A stretch of DNA of 64,000 nt from Bradyrhizobium daqingense (GCF_021044685.1 NZ_CP088014.1:6744001-6808000); one strand, 5' to 3'. Positions 40,405 to 49,512 are shown, counted from the stretch's first letter. The notes: a model not told the origin generated them from the letters alone. Program-made: numbers and translations.

Positions 40405-43400
40405 CTAGACAAGCCAATGATGCGACAGATGGTGCTCACCGACTGTCGGGTGGTCAAAGGCGCTTTGCTCTGCGTGTGAAGGGCCGATCAAGTCTGCTGC
40501 CTGGTCCAGCGCCAGTCCATGATGTCCGGCATCGTGCCGACCATGTTCGAGTATATCGGGTCCGTGGCCAACCCCAGCATCATCAGAATGTTTGGGTTCT
40601 GCCGGATCATTCCTGAAATGAAAGGAATCCCGGGGCTCGGACGCAGCTGCCTTTTGTGCGGGACCGGTGTCAGCGGCGGCTCGGTCGGTGCGGTCAGCCT
40701 TTTGGCTCGCCCCCACGTGCTCCTTCCCAGAGACGCTTGAATGTGCCTCGTGCAAGTCACGCTGCGATTGCTCTGAATCGGCGTGGCCCCCGAATCCATT
40801 TCCCTTCTCCTGCTGCTCGGCAGTTGCGGAAAGGTCCTTGGAGGCGCGTAAATCGCGATGCAGTTCTCCGGGATTGGATTCGTGTTCAGTTGAATCGTGC
40901 TCGGCCTGCTGCTTATCGGCAGCTGCGCTGTTTTCCGAAACATGCAAATCACGCTGCGATTGTCCGTGATCGGACCCGTCGGCTGCGGATGCTTGTTTTG
41001 TGCCGTGGTCGGCGACGCCGGGCTCTGCGGCTGTTGGCGGAGTGTCCGCGCCCTTGGAATGATGCTCACTGTCATGGGTGGGGCCGTGACCCGGTTTAGC
41101 CTTCGTTTCGGCCACCTCGGCCGCCGCTGCCTGCGCGGACCCAGCCTTCTCAGGGTGCTGCCCGGGACCGTGCTCCGTGTTGCCGGTCTTTGCGTCGCTC
41201 TCGCCTGCTTCCGCTCCCTTATCGGAAGCTGAATGACCCGAATTGCCGTGATCGGCACCCTCGGCCTTTGCCGTCTTCGCTGCCCCCGGGGGACTGTCGG
41301 ATTGGTGCTCATTGCCATTCCCGGCGCCGTTACCAAGCTTAGACTCCGTCTTCTCTGCCGCAGCGCCCTTTGACTGTCCCTGGTCCGACGCGTGCTCCGA
41401 GTTACCGCGGCCGGTGCTGTCGGCCGTCTCGAGGCCGGATGGGACAATCTCGTTGTGCGCGGTCGAAGGAGCACCGGCGTTCGGATTCGTCGGTCCATTC
41501 TTCGAGGTGGGAGTTTCGACGGCCGGAGGCGTTGATGATCCGTAGGCTGTCACGCTGGACGCACCGGCACTCTCCTCCGCCGTGCCCGCCGAGTCGGGCC
41601 TGGCGGCGCTGGAATTTGCCGATGTGCCGGAGCCAGTTCGAACGTGTGCGACGTGGAAGTTCCAGCCGTCAGCGGCCGAAACGTTCCAAACGGCCGCCGC
41701 CTCAGGCAAGCTCTCGCTCGCATGATTGTCGTCGAGACTCAGCCCAGTCTCATCGGTTGAGGTCGCCGTTATCAGCGCTTGTTCGAGCTGCTCCAAGGTG
41801 ACCGCGACAGCAACGCCTTCTGCGGGGTGAGTGCCGCCGGACTCTGCGACAGATACAATGCCCTGCAGATGGAATTCCAACAGGCCGTGATCTCCGACAT
41901 CAAGGGCACGATCGGTCGGGTTGACATAGACGATCGTTTGATTGGTTGCGGGATCGTAGATCCAGGCAAGGGTGTGTGGCGGGATGGATTTGGCTGCCGC
42001 CGTCAGATGCAGCCAAGCAAGCGCTCCGAAAGCTGCAAGGTTGAGCCTGTCCGGCCCGCATGCGCCATCCGGGGCGGAATCGGAAGAGCCGGACTTGGAA
42101 TCGATCGGAGCGCGATGGACAACGTCTTCAACGTTGCCCCCCATCGGCTGATCGCGGCCAGATCCGTCAGGGCCAGAATCGTGACCAGCGTCCGGTAGGC
42201 CGATAGATTTTTGGAGCGTATGACCCGCAGCGTCCGGGCCCGCTTGAACCTGGACGCCTTCTTGCGTGCCGTTGTTTGCAGTGACCACAAAGGAAGAATG
42301 GGGATTGAAATCGCGCGCAAGGAATTCCGGGGCCGACTTCGCTGCGTGGTTGGTGTCGACGTGCGTGCTCGCGGCTTGTGTGGTGGTCGCATTGTGTCCG
42401 ATGCTGGCCAGAAGGTCGTCGATCGCTGCCTGACCCGACTCATGCGCCTGCGCGAGCTGCGGATCGTTCAAGGCGTAGATCAAGGCACCGGCGATAGAGG
42501 CGAAGGTGCCATAGCCTCCATGAATCGACATCGAATTGGAAGCAGGCTGCGGGATTTGATGTTCCGAGGCTGCGCCGCCTCCAATCCCTGTGGCGGTAAT
42601 TGCCGCCAGGAGATGCGCAGGAAGATTGTTCGTGCCCGATCCGACCGCACCCCCCTCTTTCCAAAATTTCGAGCCCAGCAGTTGCTCAGCCGCGCGGAGG
42701 GCTTCCATTGCCGCCGCAGGGTCCGTCGCCTGGACTGCCTTGGCAAGCAAGTCCTTCTCTGTAGACGCAGGCGTCCCGCCCGATTTCGAGACGATGAGAT
42801 GCTGGAGAATGGCCTTCTTCCAGACCTCAAATCCGGCGTGCTCGTCCCTCTGACCGAGGCCATCGTCATGCGCAAGCATGTCGTGTGCGTCCGCGGCCTT
42901 GAGTTCGTCGGCAATTGCAAACGCCAGAAAGGCCACAGCGAGCGCGCCGAAGCCCGAAGTGCGTTGCAACAACGAGATGGTCGCAAGCACAGTTCTGTTG
43001 GTGATCTCGAGCTTCTGAAAGATGTTGTACAGGTGGACTTTGACGGTTCCGTGGGAAAGGTCGAGCTTTCGCGCGATCTCCTTGTTCGACATCCCCTCCG
43101 AGACCAACCGGACAATCTGACGTTCCCGGGGCGTCAATAGCTCCAGCATCTTTTCGATCTTGCCGTCGCGGTCAGCCTCCTTGCCGGTCGGCGAGAGATC
43201 GGATTGCTCCAGGGACACACCGCTTTTCGCCATCAGCCGCAGCGATCGCAGCATGGCGCCGGGGGCAACATACTTCGAAATCGCGCTGCAGGCCCCGGTG
43301 GCGATCGCTGCGGTCAGAGCGTGGTTGGTGTCGGATTCCGTAAAGAACACCAGGCGCGTGGAAAGCTTCTCGGCTTTCGCAATCGCGAGGATGTCGGAGG

Positions 43401-43620
43401 CCGTCAGGTCCGGCAGGGTATCGGCTATAAGCGCGACGTCGGGCGACAAGTCCCGAATGGCATGGAGACAGCTTGTCCCATCGCTGGTCGACGCGACGAC
43501 ATCGAAGTCCTGCAGTGTCCCGAGGATCGACCTCAGTCCCTGCAGGACGACCGGTTGCCGATCAGAGAGCACAAGCCGGATGGGTTTGAGGATCCCCTGC
43601 TTGGCGGATGCGTCCAACAT
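40405..43620 (-). CDS. Giant LuxR-family protein with degenerate receiver, predicted membrane segment and long disordered tail
   Basis: A 1071-residue protein. Residues 13-130 are a receiver-like domain in which the usual phosphorylated Asp is Ala66 (DVALIADTLP) and one acidic-pocket residue is Arg21, while Lys116 is kept. Residues 158-220 are a NarL/FixJ-type helix-turn-helix (LTPRERQIVRLVSEGMSNKEIA). Residues 222-238 (SGFGALAVAFLAFAIAD) could be a membrane helix. A folded-looking segment TLAWIYDPATNQTIVYVNPTD to HLQGIVSVAESGG lies in the middle. The last 370 residues are Ser/Gly/His/Asp/Glu-rich with repeated QSQRDLH and LHRDLRASK units. Typical NarL proteins have about 210 residues. It may be a membrane-tethered regulator of the convergent RTX gene. 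Confidence 0.75.
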   Translation of the reverse strand: MLDASAKQGILKPIRLVLSDRQPVVLQGLRSILGTLQDFDVVASTSDGTSCLHAIRDLSPDVALIADTLPDLTASDILAIAKAEKLSTRLVFFTESDTNHALTAAIATGACSAISKYVAPGAMLRSLRLMAKSGVSLEQSDLSPTGKEADRDGKIEKMLELLTPRERQIVRLVSEGMSNKEIARKLDLSHGTVKVHLYNIFQKLEITNRTVLATISLLQRTSGFGALAVAFLAFAIADELKAADAHDMLAHDDGLGQRDEHAGFEVWKKAILQHLIVSKSGGTPASTEKDLLAKAVQATDPAAAMEALRAAEQLLGSKFWKEGGAVGSGTNNLPAHLLAAITATGIGGGAASEHQIPQPASNSMSIHGGYGTFASIAGALIYALNDPQLAQAHESGQAAIDDLLASIGHNATTTQAASTHVDTNHAAKSAPEFLARDFNPHSSFVVTANNGTQEGVQVQAGPDAAGHTLQKSIGLPDAGHDSGPDGSGRDQPMGGNVEDVVHRAPIDSKSGSSDSAPDGACGPDRLNLAAFGALAWLHLTAAAKSIPPHTLAWIYDPATNQTIVYVNPTDRALDVGDHGLLEFHLQGIVSVAESGGTHPAEGVAVAVTLEQLEQALITATSTDETGLSLDDNHASESLPEAAAVWNVSAADGWNFHVAHVRTGSGTSANSSAARPDSAGTAEESAGASSVTAYGSSTPPAVETPTSKNGPTNPNAGAPSTAHNEIVPSGLETADSTGRGNSEHASDQGQSKGAAAEKTESKLGNGAGNGNEHQSDSPPGAAKTAKAEGADHGNSGHSASDKGAEAGESDAKTGNTEHGPGQHPEKAGSAQAAAAEVAETKAKPGHGPTHDSEHHSKGADTPPTAAEPGVADHGTKQASAADGSDHGQSQRDLHVSENSAAADKQQAEHDSTEHESNPGELHRDLRASKDLSATAEQQEKGNGFGGHADSEQSQRDLHEAHSSVSGKEHVGASQKADRTDRAAADTGPAQKAAASEPRDSFHFRNDPAEPKHSDDAGVGHGPDILEHGRHDAGHHGLALDQAADLIGPSHAEQSAFDHPTVGEHHLSHHWLV

Positions 43621-43738
43621 CGACTTTGCCTCGGCCCGGTTTCTAAGTCCTTCGGCATATGGCCGTGGCCGGGTGGGATAATAAAATAAAATCGGTCGAT
43701 TTGGTTCCTCTGGCTTGGATCAGTTTGGACGGTAGCAA

Positions 43739-44074
43739 GTGACAAATATCCCCTATGACCCGATGGCCGTTGCGGTCGACTGGCTTGATGCCTATCGCGC
43801 CGGCGATATCGAAGCCATCCTGGACCTTCATGCCGACGATGCCGTGGTGCACTGCGGTTGCTGCGGCGTCCAATCCATCACCGGCCGCGCGGCGCTTCGC
43901 GCCTATTGGACCGATCGCCTCCGAAAATATCCGGCAGGCACCTTGGACGATCTCAATCCTTCGGACCGCGGAGCCGTGATCTCGTATTCCACCAGCACGG
44001 GCGTCATGAGTGCGCTTATGGCGTTTGACGCCGCCGGGAGGATCAAGGTGCTGGACTGCAGCCCCTTGCGCTAG
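43739..44074 (+). CDS. SnoaL/NTF2-like protein
   Basis: A 111-residue cone-barrel protein of the NTF2/SnoaL type (VDWLDAYRAGDIEAILDLHADDAVVHCGC, then ALRAYWTDRL). Members are small isomerases, hydrolases or binding proteins. GTG start at 43739, or ATG at 43763. The unusual CGCC cysteine cluster lies at the pocket edge. It is divergent from the giant LuxR-like gene, sharing 118 bases of promoter region. Confidence 0.8.
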   Translation: MTNIPYDPMAVAVDWLDAYRAGDIEAILDLHADDAVVHCGCCGVQSITGRAALRAYWTDRLRKYPAGTLDDLNPSDRGAVISYSTSTGVMSALMAFDAAGRIKVLDCSPLR

Positions 44075-44277
44075 GGCACGATCCCGAAGAGCGGTTTTCC
44101 GACAAGATCATGCTCAAACAACAACCGAAGGCGCGATGACGATGCATTCGGATCTCATCGCCCCCGAGGCCTGTCGGCTCGATCCGGTGCAGGTAGGCGA
44201 TCCCGAAGCAGGCGAGTTCTTCGGCATCGCTTTCGCGCTCTTCCCGTCTCCTAACCCGCCCAGCAAGCCGGCTCGCC

Positions 44278-44565
44278 TCATGCTTTCCCGTCTAAACTCG
44301 CTTTTAGAATGTCCAGCCCAACCCGACTCAGGCGCATGCGGATGGTTGCGGGCACGGCGATCATAACGGCTGTCTGTGGTTCGTCCTCTATCAGTTCGTT
44401 CGCGAGCAGTTTCCAGAGCATGCGAGGCGAGACGCCATTGCGCTCGCACTTCCATGCGCTCCCGTTCGGCCCATAAACGCGAAATACCTTCTGATCATTC
44501 GTCGCGATCATCGCGCGACGAACCGCAGGCGTGACGTTGAACCTCTTGGGCTCCGAGTGCCTCAT
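44278..44565 (-). CDS. Hypothetical protein
   Basis: A 95-residue basic protein (RHSEPKRFNVTPAVRRAMIATNDQ, VFRVYGPNGSAWKCER, then a helical C-terminus with MLWKLLANELIEDEP). Protein-like composition and no competing frame of better quality. The start could also be the GTG two codons earlier. No family recognised. The gap 44075-44277 on its far side holds no convincing gene. Confidence 0.5.
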   Translation of the reverse strand: MRHSEPKRFNVTPAVRRAMIATNDQKVFRVYGPNGSAWKCERNGVSPRMLWKLLANELIEDEPQTAVMIAVPATIRMRLSRVGLDILKASLDGKA

Positions 44566-44705
44566 CGGCACAAAGAAAGGAGATGCCGGTCGGCTTGCGT
44601 TGATTTAAGTCAAAACGACCGTTTCGGGTCAAAAGGCGGCCCTGGGTAGCCGGCATAACCTTGCGAAGCCGCTCTCACCAATGGGCTCGCCAGCCGCCTG
44701 CCGCT

Positions 44706-45683
44706 TCACTCGCCCGGTGCAATCGCGTTGCTCGGCGTCGGCCGGTCGGTGATCTGCTGACCGAACAGGCTCCCGATCAGTTCGACCGCCGTGCGCGCGG
44801 TGCGGCCGCGCTCGTCCAGGAACGGGTTGAGCTCGACGATGTCGACCGATCCGACCACGGCGGAATCGTGCAGCAGCTCCATGATCAGATGAGCCTCCCG
44901 ATAGGTCGCGCCACCCGGCACCGTGGTGCCCACGCCCGGCGCCACGGACGGATCGAGAAAATCGACGTCGAAGCTGACATGCAACACGCCGTTGCTTGCC
45001 TTCACCCGCTCGATGACGCGCCGGATCAGGACGGCGACGCCGAACTCGTCGATCTGGCGCATGTCGACGACCCTGATCCGACGCGCCCGCATCAGCTCCT
45101 TTTCGAGCTTGTCGATTGAACGCGCACCGAACAGATCGAGCCTGTCAGGCGTGATCGAGGCACGCGGATCATCGCCGAGCAAACGATCGAGGCCGGGCTC
45201 ACCACACAGGAACGCCGCCGACATGCCATGCATGTTGGCCGTGATCGTCGTCTCCGGCGTGTTGTAGTCGGCATGGGCGTCGAGCCAGAGCACGAACAAT
45301 TCGCGGCCGCGCTCCTGCCAGTGGCGCGCCATCGCATTGACCGAGCCCATCGACAGCGTGTGATCGCCGCCGAGGAAGATCGGCAGCGCGCCGGTTTTCG
45401 CGATCTCATAGCCTCTGCGGCTCAATAGGCGCGTCCAGCGCTGGATTTCGCGGTAATGATTGGCCTGCGCGGGCGGCTTGTCGGTGAAGTCCCGCATCTC
45501 GGCCACTGAAAGGTCGCCGTAGTCGGCGACCTCGAAATCGAGGCTCTCGAGCAGTGTCGCAAGACCCGCGGTGCGTAGCGCCGCCGGTCCCATCAAGGTA
45601 CCGCGCTGCGAAGCACCCATGTCGATGGGCGCCCCGACCAAGGCGATGCGCCGGGTTCGATCCGTTACGGTCCGATCGGTCAC
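44706..45683 (-). CDS. rocF: Arginase
   Basis: A 325-residue ureohydrolase that splits L-arginine into ornithine and urea with a two-manganese centre. Metal ligands are seen in GGDHTLS (near residues 105-111), DAHADYNTPE (near 134-143) and SFDVDFLDPSVAPGVGT (near 235-251), followed by ELNPFLDE. The PGVGT form and the loop NTPETTITANMHGM fit arginase better than agmatinase. The GTG start has AGGAGA 6 bases upstream. No ornithine cyclodeaminase or transport gene is next to it. Confidence 0.92.
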   Translation of the reverse strand: MTDRTVTDRTRRIALVGAPIDMGASQRGTLMGPAALRTAGLATLLESLDFEVADYGDLSVAEMRDFTDKPPAQANHYREIQRWTRLLSRRGYEIAKTGALPIFLGGDHTLSMGSVNAMARHWQERGRELFVLWLDAHADYNTPETTITANMHGMSAAFLCGEPGLDRLLGDDPRASITPDRLDLFGARSIDKLEKELMRARRIRVVDMRQIDEFGVAVLIRRVIERVKASNGVLHVSFDVDFLDPSVAPGVGTTVPGGATYREAHLIMELLHDSAVVGSVDIVELNPFLDERGRTARTAVELIGSLFGQQITDRPTPSNAIAPGE

Positions 45684-45844
45684 GGCTGTCTCCTGACATC
45701 AGCAAGGCCACCACCAGCCTAACAGAGATTCGCACCCGTCGTTTCCCGGGGAAATACGCCGTCGCAGTATCATTCCGGAACAAAATCCCGCGCGCTGAAT
45801 TGCCCATCCAAGGCCGGCACCCGCCGTAAGACCACGGCGCCTGT

Positions 45845-45909
45845 CGCGGATAGCCAAAGGTCGTCAGACCCGCTGTTCAAAACGAGCGCTCGCGCGGATA
45901 GCCAAAGGT
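45845..45909. repeat. 17-base direct repeat pair
   Basis: CGCGGATAGCCAAAGGT occurs at 45845-45861 and again at 45893-45909, 48 bases apart, in the promoter region between the arginase gene and the small membrane protein gene. The spacing could reflect tandem binding sites or a small duplication. Confidence 0.6.
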
Positions 45910-45942
45910 GTCGGCCTCCATCCTCATGCTTGGAGGTCGCGC

Positions 45943-46203
45943 TTGAGCACCGAGATACCGCAGTCCAATCACCAACCCGGCGTGGCCGAGCGCGCCATCG
46001 ACGCAGCGACGGACGTATCGCGGACGGTCGGGGAAGTTGCTGGAGGCCTGCATGCAGCGGTCGATCGGCTGACCTCAGCGATCGAGGAAGCGCGAAAGCC
46101 GGGCCGGCCGCTCGCAACGGTCGCAGCGATCACGCGCGAAGCGCCCCTCGCCAGCCTGTTCGTCGCTTTTCTGTTCGGGGTCGCAGTCGCGCGCCGCCGT
46201 TGA
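45943..46203 (+). CDS. Small ElaB/DUF883-like membrane-anchored protein
   Basis: An 86-residue protein: long amphipathic helix (GVAERAIDAATDVSRTVGEVAGGLHAAVDRL, split by charged residues) followed by one C-terminal hydrophobic helix and an Arg tail (PLASLFVAFLFGVAVARRR). This is the plan of ribosome- or membrane-associated DUF883/ElaB-type proteins. TTG start with GGAGG 7 bases upstream. Assignment by layout only. Confidence 0.65.
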   Translation: MSTEIPQSNHQPGVAERAIDAATDVSRTVGEVAGGLHAAVDRLTSAIEEARKPGRPLATVAAITREAPLASLFVAFLFGVAVARRR

Positions 46204-46212
46204 GCCGGCTGC

Positions 46213-46422
46213 TCAGGCCGCGCTGACGGCTTCGAGCTCGACCGTCAGGAACTGCTTTACGAATGCCTGTGCCGGCATCGGGCGGCCGAAGAAATATCCC
46301 TGCCCTTCCTCACATCCCATGCTCACCAGGAAGTCGGCCGTGGCGCGATCCTCGATGCCTTCAGCCACCACCGTGAGGCCGAGCTGCTTGCTGAGCGAAG
46401 CCGCCTCGAATGCACACGCCAT
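46213..46422 (-). pseudogene. C-terminal remnant of an EAL-domain phosphodiesterase
   Basis: A 69-codon frame matches only the end of an EAL domain: FEAASLSKQLGLTVVAEGIED, then TADFLVSMGCEEGQGYFFGRPMP. The catalytic EAL and metal-binding parts (about 180 residues upstream) are missing, and no continuation is seen beyond 46422. It is a truncated cyclic-di-GMP phosphodiesterase gene with no expected activity. Confidence 0.75.
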
Positions 46423-46787
46423 CCGCTCGCGAATTGAACCCCGGCGACTATTAGCCGAACGCCCGTTTGCGGCAGATCAAGGCCGCTCCGGGCCAGTCGC
46501 GATAGGAAGGGCCTCGCCAGCTCGGAGAGGCACGTGTCGCACTATTCCGAAAGTCTTGATACGAAGTGCCCACGGTTGCCCGCGGCAAGGACGCCGGCTT
46601 TCGTACGACACCTCTATCGTTCGATACGCAGACTGCTGCGGTCGATCATCGCCCGCATCGATCTCTCGCAATTTCCTGGATCGTGCTGCGGATGAGCGCC
46701 TCGGCCGCGAGCGAACGCATGTAGGGTTGGCCGATGCACCGGTATTTGAGACGAATCGGCCCGTTGCTTGCCGCTATCGTGGGCCCT
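46423..46787. other. Gene-free stretch
   Basis: About 365 bases between two gene remnants. No frame with coding character or recognisable repeat. The stretch is probably debris from the deletion that removed most of the EAL gene and part of the cytochrome gene. Confidence 0.4.
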
Positions 46788-46941
46788 TGAACATATCGCC
46801 TACCCTCGCCGCCGACGCCCAGCAGGGCGCCGACGTCGCCAAGCGCTGGCGCGCGTTGTCACGTGGTGGCGAACGAACTTTCCTTTGAGCCGGACCGAAG
46901 CTGCCGATATCGCGGCCTATATCGGATCGCTGCGCCGCTAG
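46788..46941 (+). pseudogene. Frameshifted and deleted cytochrome c gene remnant
   Basis: Three pieces in different frames reproduce a small class I cytochrome c: the start of the domain (AADAQQGADVAKRW), then after a one-base shift the haem end CHVVANE, and after a deletion and another shift the C-terminal helix LSRTEAADIAAYIGSLRR with its stop at 46939-46941. The CxxCH first cysteine is lost and the middle of the domain, including the Met ligand, is missing. No functional product is possible. Confidence 0.65.
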
Positions 46942-47134
46942 AGCCCCGATCGATTGCGGTCTCCCAAAAACTGCAAATCCCTGCCGGAGGACCGACAGGG
47001 ATCAGCAGAAAAGATGACGGACGGCGAATGGAGGCCCATCCGGTGGCCCGTCATGGACCTGCCCCCGGATCAGAATGCGCATCTCGCCGCGGCGCAAGAC
47101 CAATTTGTGGGCACGCAGCGCGGCACCGACAGAA

Positions 47135-47476
47135 TCAGGACTTGCCCTTGCCCGACTGCATGAAGCTACCGGACATCTGGCGCATGTGGTCCCCGGCGCT
47201 GGTAAACTGACTGCGCAGGAAGTCGGACTGGATTCGCATCGCTTCTTGCAGGTCCGTGGCGTGAACGAGCTTGCGCGCATGCTCGAATGCCGACTTCATG
47301 TTTTGCTCGGTGAAAGCAAGCGCCTGCTTCGAAACCTCCGTTCCTGCGCCCGGAACGGTCGACATCGATTTGGTGGCCGCCTCGAAAAACATGCCGAAGG
47401 CCTTTTCGGCCTGGTCAATCGTCTTTTCGGCCAAATCGCGCAGTTCAGCCGGAACTTCGAGCTTCGGTTCGATCAT
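47135..47476 (-). CDS. Phasin family protein
   Basis: A 113-residue all-helical protein with the phasin pattern (AELRDLAEKTIDQAEKAFGMFFEAA, then KQALAFTEQNMKSAFEHARKLVHATDLQEAMRIQSDFLRSQ). Phasins coat polyhydroxyalkanoate granules and control their size. Start at 47476 (MIEPKLEVP) follows GGAGGAG. The C-terminal GKGKS tail is basic. No PHA synthase gene is in the window. Region 46942-47134 beyond its stop holds no convincing gene. Confidence 0.9.
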   Translation of the reverse strand: MIEPKLEVPAELRDLAEKTIDQAEKAFGMFFEAATKSMSTVPGAGTEVSKQALAFTEQNMKSAFEHARKLVHATDLQEAMRIQSDFLRSQFTSAGDHMRQMSGSFMQSGKGKS

Positions 47477-47610
47477 GGTCGCACTCCTCCCATTTTCTGA
47501 CTGAATACCACATTTGCCCGACCGCCTTCCAGCGGCCAGCCTCCGGAGCAAACGTCGTCCGGTCGCCGGATCTGGCGGAAATGAAGGGCGAAGAGCCGGC
47601 GCGGTCTGGC

Positions 47611-47796
47611 TCAGGACAAGGGATGTTCGGGAAGGGCTTCTTCGGTGGCGAGGTCTTCGACGAGCTTGATGACTTCGAAGCGCTGCCGAGGCTCGAGCTT
47701 CAGGAACGCGCGGAGCAGGCGCAGGCTTTCCACGGTACCGGTCGCAGGCGCGCCGAGCTTGAGGTGCAGTTCAGCCGCGAAATTGAGGTTCTTCAT
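47611..47796 (-). CDS. Small hypothetical protein
   Basis: A 61-residue helical protein (MKNLNFAAELHLKLGAP, then GTVESLRLLRAFLKLEPRQRFEVIKLVEDLA). It resembles short proteins common in Bradyrhizobium; function unknown. Upstream of the phasin gene in the same direction but 134 bases away. Confidence 0.65.
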   Translation of the reverse strand: MKNLNFAAELHLKLGAPATGTVESLRLLRAFLKLEPRQRFEVIKLVEDLATEEALPEHPLS

Positions 47797-48495
47797 CTCG
47801 CACCTATGGCAAGCATCGGTCCTTCACGTTCCGGAGGCGAAGTCGCATGCGAGATCCGAATGCCGCAACCAAATTCAATGGCAACCATCAGATTTCTGCT
47901 TCTTCGACAACAGGCCGATCCCGGAACGGTCGGCCTAGCCGAACAGGTTGTAAGTATGACAAGGAACAACCCCTCCGGCAAGCCCAACGGCCGGCGCAGC
48001 GATGCTTGGTCCGCATCGCACCCCGGCAATTCCGGATAACAGGAATATCGATGGCCGTCACCCACCTGCGTCAAGAAGCGGCATCAATCACGCATATGGA
48101 CTTGATTGCCGTCAATTGGCTCAGTGTTTCGCCTTTGTTTCCGATGCGAATAGACGTTTGCAGGCAGTTGGCGCCGGGCAGCTTATGCACGTATGTGTTG
48201 AGTGGCGCTTCCGCGGTTGTATCGTCAGTAACATGAACGTCGGCTGCCTGCCCCTAGGACGCGGTAAGTCGACCGACTTGCAAAGCGCCCAGAGACGATG
48301 CCTTCCTTAAGTCCTCTGGAATGCGCCCCGTTTTGACGCGCTCCCCAGCGAGGTTCGGCGCCCGATCTGTCGTCCACCGGTGAACCCTTGTTCAGGCACG
48401 AACGACAAAGCGGTTGCGGAACGGCCACGCAGATCGCGGCGCCATGGCTGATAGACTCATGATCTGGGCGCGTGCCACCACCAAAGGACGACCAC
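47797..48495. other. Long gene-free stretch
   Basis: About 700 bases without a convincing gene. Short frames exist on both strands but have no ribosome binding site and no protein-like pattern. No repeat copy was seen. The promoter of the exported protein at 48496 must lie near its end. Confidence 0.4.
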
Positions 48496-48846
48496 ATGCT
48501 TTCTCGCTGCATCAAGGGCGCCGCGGTCGCGCTTCTCACCTTCTCGACCCAAGGCGCATGGGCGCAGGAGACCAAGATGAACCTGTTCAAGATCGTCACC
48601 ATCAAGGACGAAATCGTCGTCGGATTGTCGGCCGAGGAGCTTCAGGCGCTCGGTGGCAACGACGCGAGCGCCGTTGCGCATGCGCTGGCCCAGAAGGGCG
48701 ATCTCTCCGTTTGGCAGTATAACGTGCATCGGGGCCCGAACGGCGAATTGCAGCAGGCTCCGACCGCCAAGATCGGGCTTCTGGCCAGCGCCTCGCTCCG
48801 TGTCGAACCCTATACGACGCCCTACAAGATCGTACCGCATCCGTGA
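48496..48846 (+). CDS. Exported hypothetical protein
   Basis: A 116-residue protein with a Sec signal peptide (residues 1-24, ending GAWAQE). The mature part has a mixed alpha/beta pattern: FKIVTIKDEIVVGLSAEELQALGG, an AVAHALAQKGDLSVWQY helix-strand and a C-terminal segment LRVEPYTTPYKIVPHP. ATG at 48496 chosen since it directly begins the signal peptide. Function unknown. A perfect bidirectional terminator follows. Confidence 0.75.
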   Translation: MLSRCIKGAAVALLTFSTQGAWAQETKMNLFKIVTIKDEIVVGLSAEELQALGGNDASAVAHALAQKGDLSVWQYNVHRGPNGELQQAPTAKIGLLASASLRVEPYTTPYKIVPHP

Positions 48847-48852
48847 TCGGCA

Positions 48853-48890
48853 GACGGCATGCCCGCGGCCGAAACCGCGGGCATGCCGTC
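48853..48890. terminator. Bidirectional hairpin terminator
   Basis: Perfect 16-base arms (GACGGCATGCCCGCGG and its complement) with a 6-base loop lie exactly between two convergent genes (stops at 48846 and 48892). The plus-strand side is followed by GTCATTTG, the minus side by GCCGATCACGG, so U-runs are weak, but position and stem strength support the call. Confidence 0.65.
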
Positions 48891-48891
48891 G

Positions 48892-49467
48892 TCATTTGCG
48901 CTGCTCCGCTCGTGAGATCGCCGCTTCCGTGGCGAATCCGTAGATCAGCGCCAGCCGGTCCAGGCATTCCCGAAAGCGCCGCGCAAAATAATCGTTCCAG
49001 CGCTGCGTGCGAACGGCGCGACGCTGCCCGATCTGATCCATCGTCAAGCCCAGCACCAGCACGTCGTGCACCAATGCCGCACCGTCGGTGCCGAGTTCGC
49101 GCTCGACCCTGTTCAGCCGCAGCACGGCCTGCCGCTGGATCTCGGTGACCGGCTCGCGCGTGCGCGCGCCATCGACATATTCGCGGGTCGGATCCATCGC
49201 CTGTGGTCCTCGCTCCGCCCTTTCCCAATCGTTCTGGAAGGCGCGCCCGCCGCGATATTGTGCCTCATCGATCTGATGATGCGCGAGGAGCCGGCCGAGC
49301 GGATCGCTGCGGATCGATCGGACTGCGACGATCTTCTCGCCGGGATCGAGCGCCAGCGGATTGTCGATCTCGACCTCGGCCACCTCGGCATTGAATGGCA
49401 CGTCGCGGGACCGCCGGTCGTAGATCCTCGCCAATTTGTAAGACTTGTTGCGTCGGGCACGTGCCAC
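48892..49467 (-). CDS. Hypothetical protein (DUF6456-like C-terminal region possible)
   Basis: A 191-residue basic protein. The C-terminal half (QRQAVLRLNRVERELGTDGAALVHDVL, then RWNDYFARRFRECLDRLALIYGF) is helical and resembles the DUF6456 region found in alphaproteobacterial DNA-binding or phage-associated proteins. The N-terminal half gives no family signal. It follows the GcrA-like gene by 45 bases in the same direction, so the two are probably one transcript under the operator near 50156. Confidence 0.6.
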   Translation of the reverse strand: MARARRNKSYKLARIYDRRSRDVPFNAEVAEVEIDNPLALDPGEKIVAVRSIRSDPLGRLLAHHQIDEAQYRGGRAFQNDWERAERGPQAMDPTREYVDGARTREPVTEIQRQAVLRLNRVERELGTDGAALVHDVLVLGLTMDQIGQRRAVRTQRWNDYFARRFRECLDRLALIYGFATEAAISRAEQRK

Positions 49468-49512
49468 TCGGATGCTCCTTGCGAATTTGACGATTCAACG
49501 GATGGCACGAGG

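Noticed and set aside
44138..44366. Possible 75-codon gene on the plus strand
   Set aside because: Weak ribosome binding site, Pro-rich sequence without pattern, and its end overlaps a more protein-like gene on the other strand.
47014..47163. 49-codon frame ahead of the phasin gene
   Set aside because: No ribosome binding site and no recognisable pattern; it overlaps the end of the phasin gene.
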